Positions 34,101 to 45,991 of a stretch of DNA of 64,000 nucleotides are shown here, piece after piece. Position 1 is the first letter of the stretch; every line of letters begins with the position of its first letter. Origin of the DNA: Chlorocebus sabaeus (lineage: Eukaryota > Chordata > Mammalia > Primates > Cercopithecidae); the NCBI RefSeq assembly GCF_047675955.1, contig NW_027327641.1, positions 186,001 to 250,000 on the forward strand. Direction: 5' to 3'. The position numbers were made by a program, and so were the translations under genes. The notes under the pieces are model-generated. The model saw only the letters and a list, made by a program, of their open reading frames with translations, was not told where the DNA came from and made no database searches.

Positions 34101-34830
34101 CTGTGAGATGAATTAACAGAACACAAAGCAGTTTCTTAAAAAGATTCTTTCCAGTTTTTTACAGAAGATATTTCCTTTTTCACCATAACCCTCTATGGGC
34201 TTCCAAATATCCCTTTGCAAATTACAAAAGAACAGTCTTAGCGAAAGGCTTCTTGAGGGTAATGGTGTAACTCTGTGAGATGAATTAACAGAACACAAAG
34301 CAGTTTCTCAGACAGCCTCTTTCCAGTTTTTAACAGAAGATATTTCCTTTTTTACCGTAGCCCTCTACGGCCTTCCAAATATCATTTTGCAAATTCCACA
34401 AGAACAGCGTTAGAGAAAGGCTTCTTGAAGGGAAAGGTGTAACTCTGTGAGATGAATTAACAGAACAGAAAGCCGTTTCTCAGAAAGCTTCTTTCCAGTA
34501 TTTAACGGAAGATATTGCCTTTTTCACCGTAGACCTCTATAGCCTTCCAAATATCACTTTGCAAATTCCACAAGAACAGTCTTAGCGAAAGACTTCTTGA
34601 AGGGAAAGCAGTAACTCTGTTACATGAATTAACAGAACACAAACCAGTTTCTCAGAAAACTTCTTTCCAGTTTTTAACGGAAGATATTTCCTTTTTCCCC
34701 ATAGGCCTCTAAGGGCTTCCAAATACCACTTTTCAAATTCCACCAAAACAGACTTAGCGAAATGCTTCTTGAAAGGAAAGCTGTAACTCTGTGAGATGAA
34801 TTAAGAGAACACAAAGCAATTTCTCAGAAA

Positions 34831-34840
34831 TCTTCTTTCC

Positions 34841-34847
<7 letters not shown>
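34831..34847. repeat. Left target-site duplication of Alu 1
   Basis: Seventeen bases, tcttctttccagttttt, repeated at 35140-35156 after the Alu. The right copy is followed by aacgg, so the nick was at TTTTT/AA. Confidence 0.9.
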
Positions 34848-34871
<24 letters not shown>

Positions 34872-35139
34872 GAGACGGAGTCTCGCTCTGTCGCCCAGGC
34901 TGGAGTGCAGTGGCGCAATCTCGGCTCACTGCAAGCTCCGCCTCCCGGGTTCACGCCATTCTCCTGCCTCAGCCTCCTGAGGAGCTGGGACTACAGGCGC
35001 CCGCCACTGCGCCCGGCTAATTTTTTCTATTTTTAGTAGAGACGGGGTTTCACCATGGTCTCGATCTCCTAACCTTGTGATCCGCCCGCCTCGGCCTCCC
35101 AAAGTGCTGGGATTACAGGCGTGAGCCACCGCGCCCGGC
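34848..35139 (-). mobile_element. AluY-type insertion 1 with 12-bp internal deletion
   Basis: Minus-strand Alu with poly(A) (T-run to 34871), right and left arms and A-rich linker, ending in gagccaccgcgcccggc. The AluY-lineage wording gcaagctccgcctcccggg and ttcacgccattctcctgcc is present. Compared with AluY, the text between tttcacc and atggtctcgatc lacks 12 bases. A deletion of this kind is, as far as I recall, diagnostic of some Old World monkey AluYR subfamilies. It has a perfect 17-bp target duplication. The small frames inside it are not genes. Confidence 0.95.
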
Positions 35140-38100
35140 TCTTCTTTCCAGTTTTTAACGGAAGATATATCCTTTTTCACCCTAGTCCTCTATGGGTTTC
35201 AAAATATCACTTTGCAAATTCCACAAGAACAGTCTTAGCGAAAGGCTTCTTGAGGGGAAAGCTATAACACTGTGAGATGAATTAACAGAACACAAAGCAG
35301 TTTCTCAGAAAGATTCTTTCCAGTTTTTAACTGAAGATATTTCCTTTTTCACCATAGCCCTCTGTGGGCTTCCAAATAACACTTTGCAAATTCCACAAGA
35401 ACCATATAAGCGAAAGGCTTCTTGAGAGGAAAGCAGTAACTCTGTGAGATGAATTAACAGAACACAAAGCAGTTTCTCAGACAGCTTCTTTCCGGTTTTT
35501 AACGGAAGTTATTGCCTTTTTCACCTTAGCTCTCTATGGGCTTCCAAATATCACTTTGCAAATTCCACAAGAACATCCTTAGTGAAATACTTCTTTAAGG
35601 GAAAGCTGAAGCTCTGTGAGATGAATTATCAGAACACAAAGCAGTTTCTCAGAATGCCTCTTTTCAGTTTTTATCTTAGGATAGTTCCTTTTTCACCGTA
35701 ACCATCTAAGGGCTTCCAAATATCACCTTGCCAATTCCACAAGAACAGCCTTAGCGAAAGGCTTCTTGAAGGGAATGCTGTAACTCTGTGAGATGAAATA
35801 ACAGAACACAAAGCAGATTGTCAGAAAGCTTCTTTCCATTTTTTAACTGAAGATATTTACTTTTCACCATAGTCACTCTACGGACTTCCAAATATCACTT
35901 TGCCAATTCCACAAGAACAGCCTTAGCAAAAGTCTTCTTGAAGGGAAAGCTGTAACTCTGTGACATGAATTAACAGAACACAAAGCAGTTTCTCAGAATG
36001 CTTCTTTTCATTTTTTAACTTAGGATATTTCCTTTTTCACCATAGCCTTCTATGGGCTTCCAAATATCAGTTTGCCAACTCCACAAGAACAGCCTTAGCG
36101 AAAGCTTCTTGAAGGTAAAGATGCAACTCTGTGAGATGAATAAACAGAACACAAAGCAGTTTCTCAGAAAGCTTCTTTCCAGTTTTTAACGAAGATATTT
36201 TCTTTTTCACCATAGACCTCTATGGGCTTCCATATATCTCTTTGAAAATGCCACAGGAACCGTCTTAGCGAAAGGCTTCTTGAGGGGATAGTTGAAACTC
36301 TGTGAGATGAATTAACAGAACACAAAGCAGTTTCTCAGAAAGTTTCTTTACAGTTTTCAACGGAAGAGTTTCCTTTTTCACCGTAGCCCTCTATGGGCTT
36401 GCAAATAACACTTTGCAAATTCCAAAAGAACAGTCTTAGCGAAAGGCTTCTTGAAGGGAAAGCTGTAACTCTGTGAGATGAATTAACAGAACACAAAGCA
36501 GTTTTCAGAAAGCTTCTTTCCAGTTTTTATCAGAAGATACTTCCTTTTTCACCATAGCACTCCATGGACTTCCAAGTATCACTTTGCAAATTCCACAAAA
36601 ACAGCCTTAGCGAAAGGCTTCTTGAAGGGTACGTTGTAACTCTGTGAGATGAGTTAACAGAACACAAAGCAGTTTCTCAGAAAGATTCTTTTCAGCTTTT
36701 AACTGAAGATATTTTCTTTTTCACCATAGGTCTCCAAGGGCTTCCAAATATCACTTAACAAATTCCAGAAAAACAGCCTTTGCGAAAGGCTTCTTGAGAG
36801 TATAGCTGTAACTCTCTGAGATGAATTAACAGAACACAAAGCAGGTTCTCAGAAAGCTTCTTTCCAGTTTTTAACGGAAGATATTTCCTTATTCACCATA
36901 GTCCACTTAGGGTTTCCAAATATCACTTTGCCAATTCCACATGAACAGTCTTAGCGAAAGGACTCTTGAGGGGAAGGCTGTATCTCTGTGAGATGAATTA
37001 ACAGAACACAAAGCAGTTTCTCAGAAAGGTTCTTTACAGTTTTTAATGGAAGATATTTCCTTTTTCACCATAGCCCTATACAGGCTTCCAAATATCACTT
37101 TCCAAATTCCACAAGAACAGCCTTAGTGAAAGGCTTCTTGAAGGGAAAGCTGTAACTCTGTGAGATGAATTAACACAACACAAAGCAGTTTCACTGAAAG
37201 GTTCTTTCCAATTTTTAACTGAGGATATTTCCTTTTTCACCGTAGCCCTCTAAGGGCTTCCAAATAAGATTGGCAAATTCCACAAGAACAGTCTTAGCGA
37301 AAGGCTTCTTGAGGGTAAAGCTGTTACTCTGTGAGATGAATTAAGAGAACACAAAGCAGTTTCTCGGAAAGCTTCTTTCCAGTTTTTATCGGAAGATATT
37401 TCCTTTTTCACCCTAGCCCTCTATGGGCTTACGAATATCACTTTGCAAATTCCACAAGAACAGCCTCAGCGAAAATCTTCTTGAGGGGAAAGCTGTAACT
37501 CGGTGAGATGAATTAACAGAATACAAAGCAGTTTCCCTGAATGATTCTTTCCAGTTTTTAACGGAAGATATTTCCTTTTCCACCGTAGCACTCTATGGGC
37601 TTCCGAATATCACTTTCAAAATTCCACAAGAATATTCTTAGCGAAAAGCTTCTTGAGGGGAAATCTGTAACTTTGTGAGATGAATTAACAGAACACAAAG
37701 CAGTTTCTCAGAAAGTTTCTTTCCAGTATTTAACTGAAGATAATTACTTTTCCACCATAGCCCTATATCGGCTTCCAAATATCACCTTGCAAATAACACA
37801 AGAACAGTGTTAGAGAAAGGCTTCTTGACAGGAAAGTTGTAAGTCTCTGAGATTTATTAACAGAACACAAAGCCGTTTCTCAGAAAGCTTCCTTCCAGTT
37901 TTTAACGGAAAATATTTCCTTTTTCACCATAGCCCTCTATGGGCTCCCAAATATCACTTTGCAAATTCCACAAGAACAGCCTTAGCGAAAGGTTTCTTGA
38001 GGGGAGAGCTGTAACTCTGTGAGATGAATTAAAAGAACACAAAGCAGTTGATCAGAAACTTCTATACAGTTTTTAACGGAAGCTATTTCCTTTTTCACCA

Positions 38101-38685
38101 TAGACCTCTTTGGGCTTCTAAATATCACTTTGTAAATTCCACAAGAGCATTCTTTGCGAAAAGCTTCTTGAGGGGAACGCAGTAACTCTGTGAGATGAAT
38201 TAAGAGAACACAAAGCAGTTTCTCAGAGAGATTCATTCCAGTTCTTAACTGGAGATATTTCCTTTTTCACCATAGCCCTGTATGGGCTTCCAAATATCAC
38301 TTTGCCAATTCCACAAGAACAGTCTTAGCGAAAGGCTTCTTGAGGGGAAAGCTGTAATTCTGTGAGATGAATTAAGAGAACACAAAGCAGTTTCTCAGAA
38401 AACTTCCTTCCAGTTTTTAACTGAAGATATTTCCTTTTTCACCCCAGCCCTCTATGGGCTTCCAAATATCACTTTGCAAATTCCACAAAAACAGTCTTAG
38501 CGAAAGGCTTGCTGAGGGTAAATGTGTAACTCTGTGAGATGAATTAACAGAACAGAAAGCAGTTTCTCAGACAGCTTCCTTCCAGTTTTTAACTGAAGAT
38601 ATTTCCTTTTTCACCATAGCATTCTCTGGGCTTTGAAAGATCACTTTGCAAATTCCAGAAGAACAGATTTAGCGAAAGGCTTCTT
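35140..38685 (-). repeat. Diverged monomeric alpha satellite between the two Alus
   Basis: About 20 monomers continuing the middle block with the same orientation and landmarks. The first 17 bases are the right target duplication of Alu 1, and the last 14 are the left duplication of Alu 2 (gcgaaaggcttctt, 38672-38685). No gene or further insertion is seen. Confidence 0.95.
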
Positions 38686-38980
38686 TTTTTTTTTTTTTTT
38701 AGATGGAGTCTTGCTCTGTCGCCCAGGCTGGAGTGCAGTGGACAGATCTCGGCTCACTCCAAGCTCCGCCTCCCGGGTTCACGCCATTCTCCTGCCTCAG
38801 CCTCCCGAGTAGCTGGGACAACAGGCACCCGCCAACTCGCCCGGCTACTTTTTTGTATTTCTTAGTAGAGACGGGGTTTCACCGTGTTAGCCAGGATGGT
38901 CTCGATCTCCTGACCTCGTGATCCACCCGTCTCTGCCTCCCAAAGTGCTGGGATTACAGGCTTGAGCCACCGCGCCAGCC
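38686..38980 (-). mobile_element. AluY-type insertion 2 (Old World monkey AluYR-like)
   Basis: Minus-strand Alu with a T-run at 38686-38700 and full arms, ending at 38980. The 14-bp duplication gcgaaaggcttctt flanks it (38672-38685 and 38981-38994). On its own strand it reads GGCTCAAGCCTGTAATCC and CCGGGCGAG, variants I associate with cercopithecid AluYR subfamilies, not hominoid AluY. The 12-bp segment missing from Alu 1 is present here, so the two belong to different subfamilies. A 72-codon plus-strand frame across it is the usual Alu read-through. Confidence 0.95.
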
Positions 38981-41260
38981 GCGAAAGGCTTCTTGAAGGG
39001 AAAAATGTAACTGTGTGAGATGAATTAACAGAACCTAAAGCAGTTTCTCAGAAAGCTTACTTCCAGTTTTTAACTAAAGATATGTCCTTTTTCACCGTAG
39101 CCCTCTATGGGCTTCGAAATATCACTTTGAAAATTCCACAAGAAAAAACTTAGGGAAAGGCTTCTTGAGAGGAAAAATGTAACTCTGAGACATGAATTAA
39201 CAAAAACTGAAGCAGTTTCTCAAACGGCTGCTTTCCAGTTTTTAACTAAAGATATTTCCTTTTTCAACTTAGACTTCTATGGGCTTCCAAATATCACTTT
39301 GCAAATTCCACAAGAACAGTCTTTGCGAAAAGCGTCTTCAAGGGAAAGCTGTAACTCTGTGAGATGAATTAACAGAACACAAAGCAATTTCTCAGAAAGC
39401 TTCTTTCCAGTTTTTTTAGGAAGATATCTCCTTTTTCACCATAGCCCTCTATGGGCTTCCAAATATCACTTTGCAAATTCCACAAGAACTGTCTTCGCGA
39501 AAGGCTTCTTGAGGGGAAAGGTGTAACTCTGTTACATGAATTAACAGAACACAAAGCAGTTTCTCAGGAGCTTCTTTCCAGTTTTTAAGTGAAGATATTT
39601 CCTTTTTCCCCGTAGGCCTCTATGGAATTCCAAATATCACTTTTCAAATTCCACCAGAACAGACTTAGCGAAAGGATTCTTGAAAGGAAAGCTGTTAGTC
39701 TGTCAGATGAATTAACAGAACACAAAGCAGTTTCTCACAAAGCTTCTTTCCAGTTTTCAATGGAAGATATTTCCTTTTCCACCATAGCCCTCTATGGGTT
39801 TCAAAATATCACTTTGCAAATTCCACAAGAAGAGTCTTAACGAAAGGCTTCTTGAGGGGAAAGGTGTAACTCTATTAGATGAATTAACAGAACACAAAGC
39901 AGTTTCTCAGAAAGCTTCTATCCAGTTTTTAACTGAAGATATTTCCTGTTTCACTGTAGCCCTATATGGGCTTCCAAATATCACTTTGCAAATTCCACAA
40001 GAAGAGTCTTACCGAAACATTCCTTCAGGGAAAAGCTGTAACTCTGTGAGAAGAATTAACAGAACACACAGCAGTTTCTCAGAAAGCTTCCTTTCAGTTT
40101 TTAACGGAAGATATTTCCTTTTTCACCATAGCCCGCTATGGGCTTCCAAATATCACTTTGCAAATTCCACATGAACAGTCTTACCGAAAGGCTTCTTGAG
40201 GGGAAAACTGTAATTCAGTGAGATGAATTAACAGAACACAAAGCCTTTCTCAGAGAGATTCTTTCCAGTTTTTAACTGAAGATATTTCCTTTCTCACCAT
40301 AGCCCCCTAAGGGCTTCCCAATATCACTTTCCAAACTCCACAAGAACAGCCGTAGCGAAAGGCTTGTTGAGGTAAAGCTGTAACTCTGTGAGATGAATTA
40401 ACAGAAGAGAAAGCAGTTTCTCAGAAAGATTCTTTCCAGTTTTTATCAGAAGATATTGCCTTTTTCACCGTAGCCCTCTAAAGGCTTCCAAATATCACTT
40501 TACCAATTCCACAGTAACAGTCTTAGAGAAAGATTTCTTGAAGTGAAAGCTGTAACTCTGTGAGATGAATTAACAGAACAAAAAGTAGTTTCTCAGAAAT
40601 CTTTTTTCCTGTTTTTTTCGGAAGATATTTCCTTTTTCACCATAGCCCTCTAAGGGCTTCCAAATATCACTTTGCAAATTCCACAAGAACAGCCTTAGCG
40701 AACGGCTTCTTGAAGGGAAAGCTGTAACTCTGTTAGATGAATCAACAGAACACAAAGCAGTTTCTCAGAATGCTTCTTTCCAGTTTTTCAAGGAAGATAT
40801 TTCCTTTTTCACCATAGCCATCTAAGGGCTTCCAAATATCACTTTGCAAATTCCACAAGAACAGTCTTACCGTAAGGCTTCTTGAGGGGAAAGCAGTATC
40901 GCTGTGAGAGAAATTAACAGAACACAAAGCAGTTTCTCAGAAGTTTCTTTCGAGTTTTTAACGGAAGATATTTCCTTTTCCACCAGAGCCCTCTAGGGGC
41001 TTCCAAATATCACTTTCCAAATTCCACAAGAACAGTCTTTGCAAAAGGCTTCTTGAGGGGAAAGCAGTAACTGTGAGATGAATTAACCGAAAACAAAGCA
41101 GTTTCTCAGAAAGCTTCTTTCCAGTTTTTAACGGAAGATATTTCCTTTTCCACCATAGCCCTCTCTGGGCTTCCAAATATCACTTTCCAAATTCCACAAG
41201 AACAGTCTTATCAAAAGGCTTCTGGAGGGGAAAGCAGCAACTGTGTGAGATGAATTAAGA
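38981..41260 (-). repeat. Alpha satellite next to the HOR array (transition zone)
   Basis: About 13 monomers. The last two or three (about 40920-41260) already show variants used inside B-HOR units, such as ccctctctgggcttcc, cttatcaaaaggcttctgg and agcagtaactgtgag. Similarity to the homogenised array therefore rises toward the right, and the edge at about 41260 is approximate. Confidence 0.85.
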
Positions 41261-43590
41261 GAACACAGAGCAGTTTCTCAGAAAGCTTCTTTACAGTTTT
41301 TAACGGTAGATATTTCCTTTTTCACCCTAACCCTCTAAGGGCTTCCAAATATCACTTTGCAAATTGCATAAGAACAGTGTAAGCGAAAGGCTTTTTGAGG
41401 AGAAAGCAGTAACTGTGAGTTGAATTAACCGAACACAAAGCAGTTTCTCAGGAAGGTTCTTTCCAGTTTTTAAGGGAAGATTTTCCTTTTTCACCATAAG
41501 CCTCTATGGGCTTCCAAATATCACTTTTCAAATTCCACAAGAACAGTCTTAGCGAAAGGCTTCTTGAGGGGAACGCAGTAACTCTGTGAGATGAATTAAC
41601 AGAACACAAAGCAATTTCTCAGAAAGATTCTTTCCAGTTTTTATCTTAGGATATTTCCTTTTTCACCTAAGCCCTCTATGGGCTTGAAAATATTACTTTG
41701 AAAATTCCACAACAACAGTCTTAGCGAAAGGCTTCTTGAGGGGAAGCTGTAACTCTGTGAGATGAATTGACAGAACACAAAGCAGTTTCTCAGAAAGCTT
41801 CTTTCCAGTTTTTAACGGAAGATATCTCCTATTCCACCATAGCCCTCTCTGGGCTTCCAAATATCACTTTCCAAATTCCACAAGAACAGTCTTATCAAAA
41901 GGCTTCTGGAGGGGAAAGCAGTAACTGTGAGATGAATTAACCGAAAACAAAGCAGTTTCTCAGAAAGCTTCTTTCCAGTTTTTAAGGGAAGATTTTACTT
42001 TTTCACCATAACCCTCTATGGGTTTCCAAATATCATTTTGCAAATTCCACAAGAACAATCTTTGCGAAAGGCTTCTTGAGAGGAACGCAGTAACTCTGTG
42101 AGATGAATAAACAGAACACAAAACAATTTCTCAGAAAGCTTCTTTCCAGTTTTTAACTGAACATATTTCTTTTTTCACCAAAGCGCTCTATGGGCTTCCA
42201 AATATCACTTTGCAAATTCCACAAGAACAGTCTAAGCGAAAGGCTTCTTGAGGGGAACGCTGTAACTCTGTGAGATGAATTTACAGAACACAAGCAGTTT
42301 CTCAGAAAGCTTCTTTCCAGTTTTTAACTGAAGATATTTCCTTTTTCACGATAGCCCTCCATGGGCTTCCAAATGTCACTTTGTAAATTCCACAAGAACC
42401 ACCATCGCGAAAGTCTTCTTGAGGGAAAAGCTGTAACTCGGTGAGATAAATTGACAGAACACAAAGCAGTTTCTCAGAAAGCTTCTTTTCAATTTTTATC
42501 TTAGGATATCTCCTTTTTCAACATAGCCTTCTGTGGGCTTCTAAATATCACTTTTCAAATTCCACAAGAAAAGTCTTAGGGAAAGGCTTCATGAGGGGAA
42601 AGCTGTAAGTCCCTGAGATGATTTAACAGAACACAAAGTAGTTTCTCAGAAAGCTTCTTTCCAGAATTTAACGGACGATAGTTCCTTTTTCACCATAGCC
42701 CCCTAAGGGCTTCCAAATATCACTTTTGAAATTCCACAAGATATGACTTAGCTAAAGGTTTCTTGAGGAGAAATTTGTCACGCTGTGAGATGAATTAACA
42801 GAACACAAAGAAGTTTCTCAGAAAGCTTCTTTTCGGTTTTCATCTTAGGATATTTCCATTTTCACCATAACCCTCTATGGTTTTCCAAATATCACTTTGC
42901 AAATTCCACAAGAACAGTCTAAGTGAAAGGCTTCTTGAGGGGAAAGATGTAACTCTGTGACATGAATTAACAGAACACAAAGCACTTTCTCAGAAAGCTT
43001 CCTTCCAGTTTTTAAGGGAAGATATTTCCTTTTTCACCATAGCCCTTTATAGGCTTCCAAGTATCACTCTGCAAATTCCACAAGAGCAGTCTTAGGGAAA
43101 GGCTTCTTGAGGGGAAAGCTGTAATTGTGCGAGATGAATTAAGAGAATACAGAGCAGTTTCTCAGAAAGTTTCTCTTCAGTTGTTATCTTAGGATATCTC
43201 CTTTTTCACCATAGCCCTCTGTGGGCTTCGAAATATCACTTTGCAAATTCCACAAGAAGAGTCTTAGGGAGAGGCTTCATGAGGGGAAAGATGTAAGTCT
43301 CTGAGATGAATTAACAGAACACAAAGTAGTTTCTCAGAAATCTTCTTCCAGATTTTAACGGAAGATACTTCCTTTTTCACCATAGCCCCCTATGGGCTTC
43401 CAAATATCACTTTCCAAATTCCACAAGATCAGCCTTAGCTAAAGGTTACTTGAGGAGAGATTTGTAACACTGTGAGATAAATTAACAGAACACAAAGCAG
43501 ATTCTCAGAAAGCTTCTTTCCACTTTTTAACGGAAGATATTTCTTTTTTCACCATAGCCCTCTATGGGCTTCCAAATATCACTTTGCAAA
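41260..43590 (-). repeat. Edge HOR unit: A-HOR tail fused to B-HOR-specific block
   Basis: The first part (taacggtaga at 41301 onward) matches the end of an A-HOR unit. At the next monomer box but one (41664) it switches to cctaagccc, the start of the B-specific block, and then follows B to the marker. Offsets are exact: 363 bp from taacggtaga to the box, as in A4, and 1925 bp from cctaagccc to the next marker, as in B5. The shared 5-monomer block is therefore cleanly missing. Confidence 0.85.
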
Positions 43591-45991
43591 TTCCCCAAGA
43601 ACAGTCTTAGCAAAAGACTGCTTGAGGGGAAAGCTGTAACTCTTGAGATGAATTAGCAGAACACAAAGCAGTTTCTCAGAAAGCTTCTTTCCTGTTTTTT
43701 AACGGAAGTTATTTCCTTTTTCAACGTAGCCCTCTATGGGCTTCCAAATATCACTTTCCAAATTCCAGAAGCACAGTCTTAGCGAAAACTTCTTGAGGAG
43801 AAAGCTCTATCTCTGTGAGATGAATTAACAGAACACAAAGCAGTTTCTCAGAAAGCTTCTTTCCAGTTTTTAACAGAAGATATTTCCTTTTTCATCATAT
43901 CCTTCTATGGCTTTACAAATATCACTTTGAAATTCCACAAGAACAGTCTTAGCGAAAGGCTTCTTGTGGAGAAAGCTGTAACCCTGTGAGATGAATTAAC
44001 AGAACACAAGGCAGTTTCTCAGAAAGCTTCTTTTCAGTTTTTATCTTAGGATATTTCCTTTTTCACCATAGCCCACTATGGGCTTCCAAATGTCACTTTG
44101 CAAATTCCACAAGAACAGTCTTAGCGAAAGGCTTCTAGAGGGGCAAGCTGTAACTCTGTGAGATGAACTAAGAGAACACAAAGCAGTTTCTCAGAATGCT
44201 TCTTTCCAGTTTTTAACGGAAGATATTTCCTTTTTCACCATAACCCTATATGGGCTTCCAAATATCACTTTGCAAATTCCACAAGAACAGTCTTAGCGAA
44301 AGGCTTCTTGAGAGGAACGCAGTAACTCTGTGAGATGAATTAAAAGAACACAAAGCAATTTCTCAGAAAGGTTCTTTCCAGTTTTTAACGGAAGATCTTT
44401 CCTTTTTCACCATAGCCCTCTATGGGATTCCAAATATCACTTTCAAAATTCCAGAAGAACAGTCTTAGCGAAAGGCTTCTTGAGGGGAAAGCTGTAACTC
44501 TGTGAGATGAATTAACAGAACACAAAGTAGTTTCTCAGAAAGATTCTTTCCAGTTTTTAACGGAAGATATTCCCTTTTTCACCATAGCCCTCTATGGGCT
44601 TCCAATATCACTTTGAAAAATCCACAAGAAGAATCTTAGAGAATGGCTTCTTTCTGGGAAAGCAGTAACTCTGTGAGATGAATTAATAGAACACAGAGCA
44701 GTTTCTCAGAAAGCCTCTTTCAGTTTTTAACAAAAGATATTTCCTTTTTCACCATAGCCCTCTATGGGCTTCCAAATATCACTTTGCAAATTCCACAAGA
44801 AGTGTCTTCGCGAAAGGCTTCTTGAGGGCAAAGCTGTAACACTGTGAGATGAATTAACAGAACACAAAGTAGTTTCTCAGAATGCTTCTTTTCAGTTTTT
44901 ATCTTAGGATATTTCCTTTTTCACCTTAGCCCTCTATGGGCTTGAAAATATCACTATGAAATTTCCACATGAAGAGTCTCAGCGAAAGGATTCTTGAGGT
45001 GAAAGCAGTGACTCTGTGAGATGAATTAACAGAACACAAAGCAGTTTCTCAGAAAGCTTCTTTCCAGTTTTTAAAGGAAGATATTTCCTTTTTCACCGTA
45101 GACCTCTACGGGCTTCCAAATAACACTTTGCCAATTCCACAAGAAGAGTCTTAGCGAAAGGCATCTTGAAGGGAAGGCTGTAACTCTGTGAGATGAATTA
45201 ACAGAACACAAAGCAGTTTCTCATAAAGCTTCCTTATAGTTTTTATCGGAAGATATTTCCTTTTACACCGTAGCCCTGTATGGACTTCCAGATATCAATG
45301 TGCAAATTTCACAAGAACAGTCTTAGCGAAAGGCTTCTTGAGGGGCAAGCTGTAACTCTGTGAGATGAATTAACAGAACACAGAGAAGTTTCTCAGAAAG
45401 CTTCTTTCCAGTTTTTAACGGAAGATATTTCCTTTTTCACCATAGCACTCTATGGGCTTCCAGATATCACCTTGAATATTCCACAAGAACAGACTTAGCG
45501 AAAGGCTTCCTGAAGGGAATGCTGTAACACTGTGAGATGAATTAACAGAACACAGAGCAGTTTCTCAGAAAGCTTCTTTACAGTTTTTAATGGTAGATAT
45601 TTCCTTTTTCACCTTATCCCTCTATGGGCTTCCAAATATCACTTTGCAAATTGCATAAGAACAGTGTTAGCGAAAGGCTTTTTGAGGAGAAAGCAGTAAC
45701 TGTGAGTTGAATTAACCGAACACAAAGCAGTTTCTCAGGAAGCTTCTTTCCAGTTTTTAAGGGAAGATTTTCCTTTTTCACCATAAGCCTCTATGGGCTT
45801 CCAAATATCACTATGAAATTTCCACATGAAGAGTCTCAGCGAAAGGATTCTTGAGGGGAACGCAGTAACTCTGTGAGATGAATTAACAGAACACAAAGCA
45901 ATTTCTCAGAAAGATTCTTTCCAGTTTTTATCTTAGGATATTTCCTTTTTCACCATAGCCCTCTATGGGCTTCCAAATATCACTTTGCAAA
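43591..45991 (-). repeat. HOR unit A1 (14-mer, 2401 bp)
   Basis: Complete A-class unit. It carries edge-specific variants also seen in the edge unit (ccataagcctctatggg, gggaacgcag). A patch at about 45811-45855 matches a different monomer of the same unit (44951-44999), which looks like gene conversion. Confidence 0.9.

Larger units (their letters stand above)
21338..34847 (-). repeat. Diverged monomeric alpha satellite, middle block (about 79 monomers)
   Basis: Resumes exactly where the left block was cut by L1 A, with the same orientation and landmarks. Monomers diverge from one another with scattered single-base indels, and I see no long-range HOR. Local features are two very divergent monomers (25.25-26.1 kb), a monomer with about 58 bp deleted (28137), a GAGTGCAG variant cluster (28.45-29.35 kb) and a 5-monomer spaced pair at 29.5-30.5 kb. 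Short recurring minus-strand frames of 60-96 codons are by-products of the repeat. Confidence 0.95.

Noticed and set aside
38703..38921. A 72-codon plus-strand frame in Alu 2 (QAGVQW... type peptide)
   Set aside because: The standard antisense Alu translation, not a gene.
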